Shown one piece after another: positions 12,147 through 13,762 of a DNA stretch of 13,762 nucleotides. The stretch comes from an uncultured Faecalicatena sp. (lineage in GTDB: Bacteria; Bacillota; Clostridia; Lachnospirales; Lachnospiraceae), in assembly GCA_902489075.1 (NCBI GenBank), contig CABTYO010000043.1, forward strand, positions 1-13,762, read 5' to 3'. Position numbers and translations under genes: made by a program. Position 1 is the stretch's first letter, and every line of letters starts with the position of its first letter. Below the pieces are notes generated by a model, which was given only the letters and a program-made list of their open reading frames with translations, was not told the origin of the DNA and made no database searches.

Positions 12147-13370
12147 ATGAAGCATGTGATTATAGGAGCAGGAGTCGCAGGTGTGGAAGCGGCGAAGACG
12201 ATCCGCGCTCTGGATGAAAATGCAGAGATCCTGATGATTTCGGCGGATACACAGATTCATTCCCGGTGTATGCTGCATAAATTTCTTGCGGGAGAGCGGG
12301 ATGAAAAAAGTCTGGATTTTACGGAAGAGGATTTCTTTAAGAAGTACCGTGTGGAATGGAAAAGCGGCGTGAAAGTCGTTCAGGTATGTCCTGAGGAGAA
12401 GGCTGTTCTGCTGGAGACGGGAGAGCGTGTCGGCTATGACAGGCTGCTTCTTGCCAATGGATCCGACAGCTGTATCCCCCCGGTGGGAGAATTGAGAAAA
12501 GCATCGAATGTGTATGGACTGCGCAATCTGTGTGATGCACAGGCAATTGTGAAAGAGGCAGAAAGTATAGAAAATGTGCTGATTATCGGCTCCGGTCTGG
12601 TAGGACTTGATGCGGCATACGGTCTGCTTGAGAGAGGTAAGAAAGTTACCATCGTAGAGATGGCACCACAGATCCTTCCGGTGCAGCTGGATGCCCATGG
12701 GGCAGAGAGCTATCAGAGATTATTTGAACAGGCGGGGGTGCGCTTCCTGCTTGGAAGAAAGGCCTGCCAGGCACAGTGCGGACCGGATGGGAAGATCCAT
12801 GAGGTTGTGCTGGACAATGAGGAGAAGGTGGCGTGTGATATGATCATCGCCGCGGCAGGAGTACGGGCATCCGTCGGATATCTGGAAGGCAGTGGAATTC
12901 TCTGCAACCGGGGTGTCAGTGTGGATTCTTATCTTCAGACAAACATACCGGACATCTATGCGGCAGGTGATATCACCGGGCTGTCTGGAATCTGGCCCAA
13001 TGCCGCAGACCAGGGGCGCATTGCAGGAAAGAATATGTGCGGTGTCCCGACTGAGTATACGGACCGTTTTGCCATGAAAAATACCATCAACTTCTTTGGG
13101 CTTTTAAGTCTGTGCGTCGGCCGCATCTGTCAGGAGGAAGGCGATGAGATCGTGGTGTGCGAGGACCAGAAGCAGTATAAAAGGGCAATTTTGAAGGATG
13201 GAAAAGTAGAAGGAGTCCTGCTTCAGGGCGAGATATCCCATGCCGGGACCTGGCAGTATCTGATTAAGAATCAGATCGATGTGAGTGGGATTAAAAAGGA
13301 TATATTTCAGATCAGTTTCGCAGATTTCTACCGTGTGGGAGAACGCGGGAAGTATGAGTGGGCTGTGTAG
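12147..13370 (+). CDS. NAD(P)/FAD-dependent oxidoreductase partner of CooS/CooF
   Basis: A 407-residue pyridine nucleotide-disulfide oxidoreductase-fold protein, similar in build to NADH:rubredoxin reductase and the N-terminal part of NirB. The FAD dinucleotide motif GAGVAG is at residues 7-12. The NAD motif GSGLVG is at 148-153 with Glu171 at the end of the next strand, which favours NADH over NADPH. The second FAD motif IPDIYAAGD ends at Asp275. No redox-active CxxC disulfide is seen. AGGAGG lies at the end of cooF and the gap is only 3 nt, so translation is likely coupled. CooS-CooF-FAD reductase clusters are known in other anaerobes and are thought to link the enzyme to NAD(P)H. Direction of electron flow here is unknown. 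Confidence 0.92.
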   Translation: MKHVIIGAGVAGVEAAKTIRALDENAEILMISADTQIHSRCMLHKFLAGERDEKSLDFTEEDFFKKYRVEWKSGVKVVQVCPEEKAVLLETGERVGYDRLLLANGSDSCIPPVGELRKASNVYGLRNLCDAQAIVKEAESIENVLIIGSGLVGLDAAYGLLERGKKVTIVEMAPQILPVQLDAHGAESYQRLFEQAGVRFLLGRKACQAQCGPDGKIHEVVLDNEEKVACDMIIAAAGVRASVGYLEGSGILCNRGVSVDSYLQTNIPDIYAAGDITGLSGIWPNAADQGRIAGKNMCGVPTEYTDRFAMKNTINFFGLLSLCVGRICQEEGDEIVVCEDQKQYKRAILKDGKVEGVLLQGEISHAGTWQYLIKNQIDVSGIKKDIFQISFADFYRVGERGKYEWAV

Positions 13371-13402
13371 GAGCAGTATAAAGAAAGAGAAGATTGCTGT
13401 GG

Positions 13403-13452
13403 CAGAGGGCGTCATGATTTTAGCGGGTCATGATGCCCTCTGTAAGTTTGTT
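13403..13452 (+). terminator. Terminator of the cooS operon
   Basis: CAGAGGGCGTCATGA (13403-13417) pairs with TCATGATGCCCTCTG (13428-13442), 15 bp with one G.T pair, and is followed by TAAGTTTGTTTA. The stem is strong and lies 33 bases after the oxidoreductase stop. Confidence 0.8.
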
Positions 13453-13557
13453 TATAAAAGGTGTATGGATAATTAGTTCTATGATTCCTAAGTACTCTAT
13501 GGTAACTGCAAAAGATGTAATGCTATTAATAGATTTTATCTGTCAATAACTTTTATC
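13443..13557. other. AT-rich intergenic stretch without a convincing gene
   Basis: The only frame of any interest is ATG 13481 to TAA 13549, encoding 22 residues (MIPKYSMVTAKDVMLLIDF plus three). It has no good ribosome site and no promoter directly in front. It may be a gene relic or chance. Nothing else was seen before the LexA-box promoter. Confidence 0.4.
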
Positions 13558-13607
13558 TTGTTTATACCCAAAAGCTGTGTTACAATATAAATACAAACAT
13601 ATGTTCG
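13558..13607 (+). promoter_or_regulatory. SOS-type promoter with LexA box
   Basis: TTGTTT (13558-13563) and TACAAT (13581-13586) are 17 bp apart. CAAACATATGTTCG (13594-13607) differs by one base from the Firmicute LexA (DinR) consensus CGAACATATGTTCG and would cover the transcription start near 13593. This is the layout of a LexA-repressed, DNA-damage-inducible promoter. The gene it serves is not visible: the next 155 bases contain only 5- and 3-codon frames after plausible ribosome sites. Confidence 0.7.
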
Positions 13608-13671
13608 AAAAGAAGGGGCGTCCGTTATGCTTTTAGAGAGGTGACTTAAATGTATTTTTAAATTCTAGTTG

Positions 13672-13709
13672 GCAGGAGTGAATTCCAGCGTCATTGAATT
13701 TACTCCTGC
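13672..13709. repeat. 14-bp hairpin downstream of the LexA promoter
   Basis: GCAGGAGTGAATTC (13672-13685) pairs with GAATTTACTCCTGC (13696-13709), 14 bp with one G.T, loop of 10. No T-run follows on the plus strand (ACGTATATTTATCC), so it is a poor terminator. It could belong to a small SOS-induced RNA or a leader, or mark the end of something on the other strand. Confidence 0.55.
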
Positions 13710-13725
13710 ACGTATATTTATCCTA

Positions 13726-13755
13726 TTGCCCTTGCTATTCATAACACCGTATAAT
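13726..13755 (+). promoter_or_regulatory. Possible promoter at the window edge
   Basis: TTGCCC (13726-13731) and a consensus TATAAT (13750-13755) with an 18-bp spacer. Any transcript would start after the window end, so the gene cannot be seen. The -35 match is weak. Confidence 0.4.
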
Positions 13756-13762
13756 GTACTCG

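Noticed and set aside
12021..12698. 225-aa minus-strand frame across cooF and the oxidoreductase
   Set aside because: Shadow of two conserved genes; no signature or start signal.

Overview
The window looks like a chromosomal segment of a low-to-mid-GC anaerobic Firmicute, most likely a gut Lachnospiraceae (Blautia, Dorea or Mediterraneibacter type). This rests on the mix of genes (Tex, BioY behind a BirA-type operator, hybrid-cluster protein, Ni-CO-dehydrogenase-like protein), strong AGGAGG ribosome sites, sigma-A promoters and a Bacillus-type LexA box. No rRNA, tRNA, CRISPR array, transposase or phage gene was seen. The genus call is inference.

Left part (1-4880). The window opens with the C-terminal tail of a metallo-beta-lactamase-fold protein, which converges on an RluA-type pseudouridine synthase. 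A large 102-nt foldback repeat lies between the divergent rluA promoter and a second strong promoter. That second promoter feeds a clear yybP-ykoY manganese riboswitch with an overlapping intrinsic terminator. The riboswitch controls a two-gene, translationally coupled operon: an unrecognised 152-aa protein with an internal repeat, and a YccF-family membrane protein. This is not the usual manganese exporter cargo. The transcription accessory protein Tex follows from its own promoter.

Middle part (4880-9100). BioY (biotin S component) is read leftward from a promoter whose -35 box lies in a BirA-like dyad. Divergent from it is hcp, encoding the hybrid-cluster protein with all seven hybrid-cluster ligands. 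A perfect palindrome sits close to -41.5 of its -10-only promoter, as expected for an activator of the Crp/Fnr type. A clade-3-like haem catalase converges on hcp across a shared bidirectional terminator.

Right part (9100-13762). An Rrf2-family regulator with candidate Fe-S cysteines precedes an operon of three genes: a CooS-like CO dehydrogenase catalytic subunit, a CooF-like four-cluster ferredoxin and an NAD/FAD-dependent oxidoreductase. The 8-bp motif AGTCCACT lies between -35 and -10 of the Rrf2 promoter and recurs, inverted, just upstream of cooS, which suggests a local regulon. The CooS homologue keeps the metal-cluster ligands but has lost the histidine relay and the catalytic lysine of known CO dehydrogenases. 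It also carries an extra N-terminal CxxCxxC. The operon therefore looks like an electron-transfer module (NAD(P)H - FAD protein - ferredoxin - CooS-like enzyme) with an uncertain substrate. Hcp and catalase nearby hint at oxidative or nitrosative stress. The last 390 bases hold the operon terminator, a LexA-box promoter and a hairpin, but no convincing gene.
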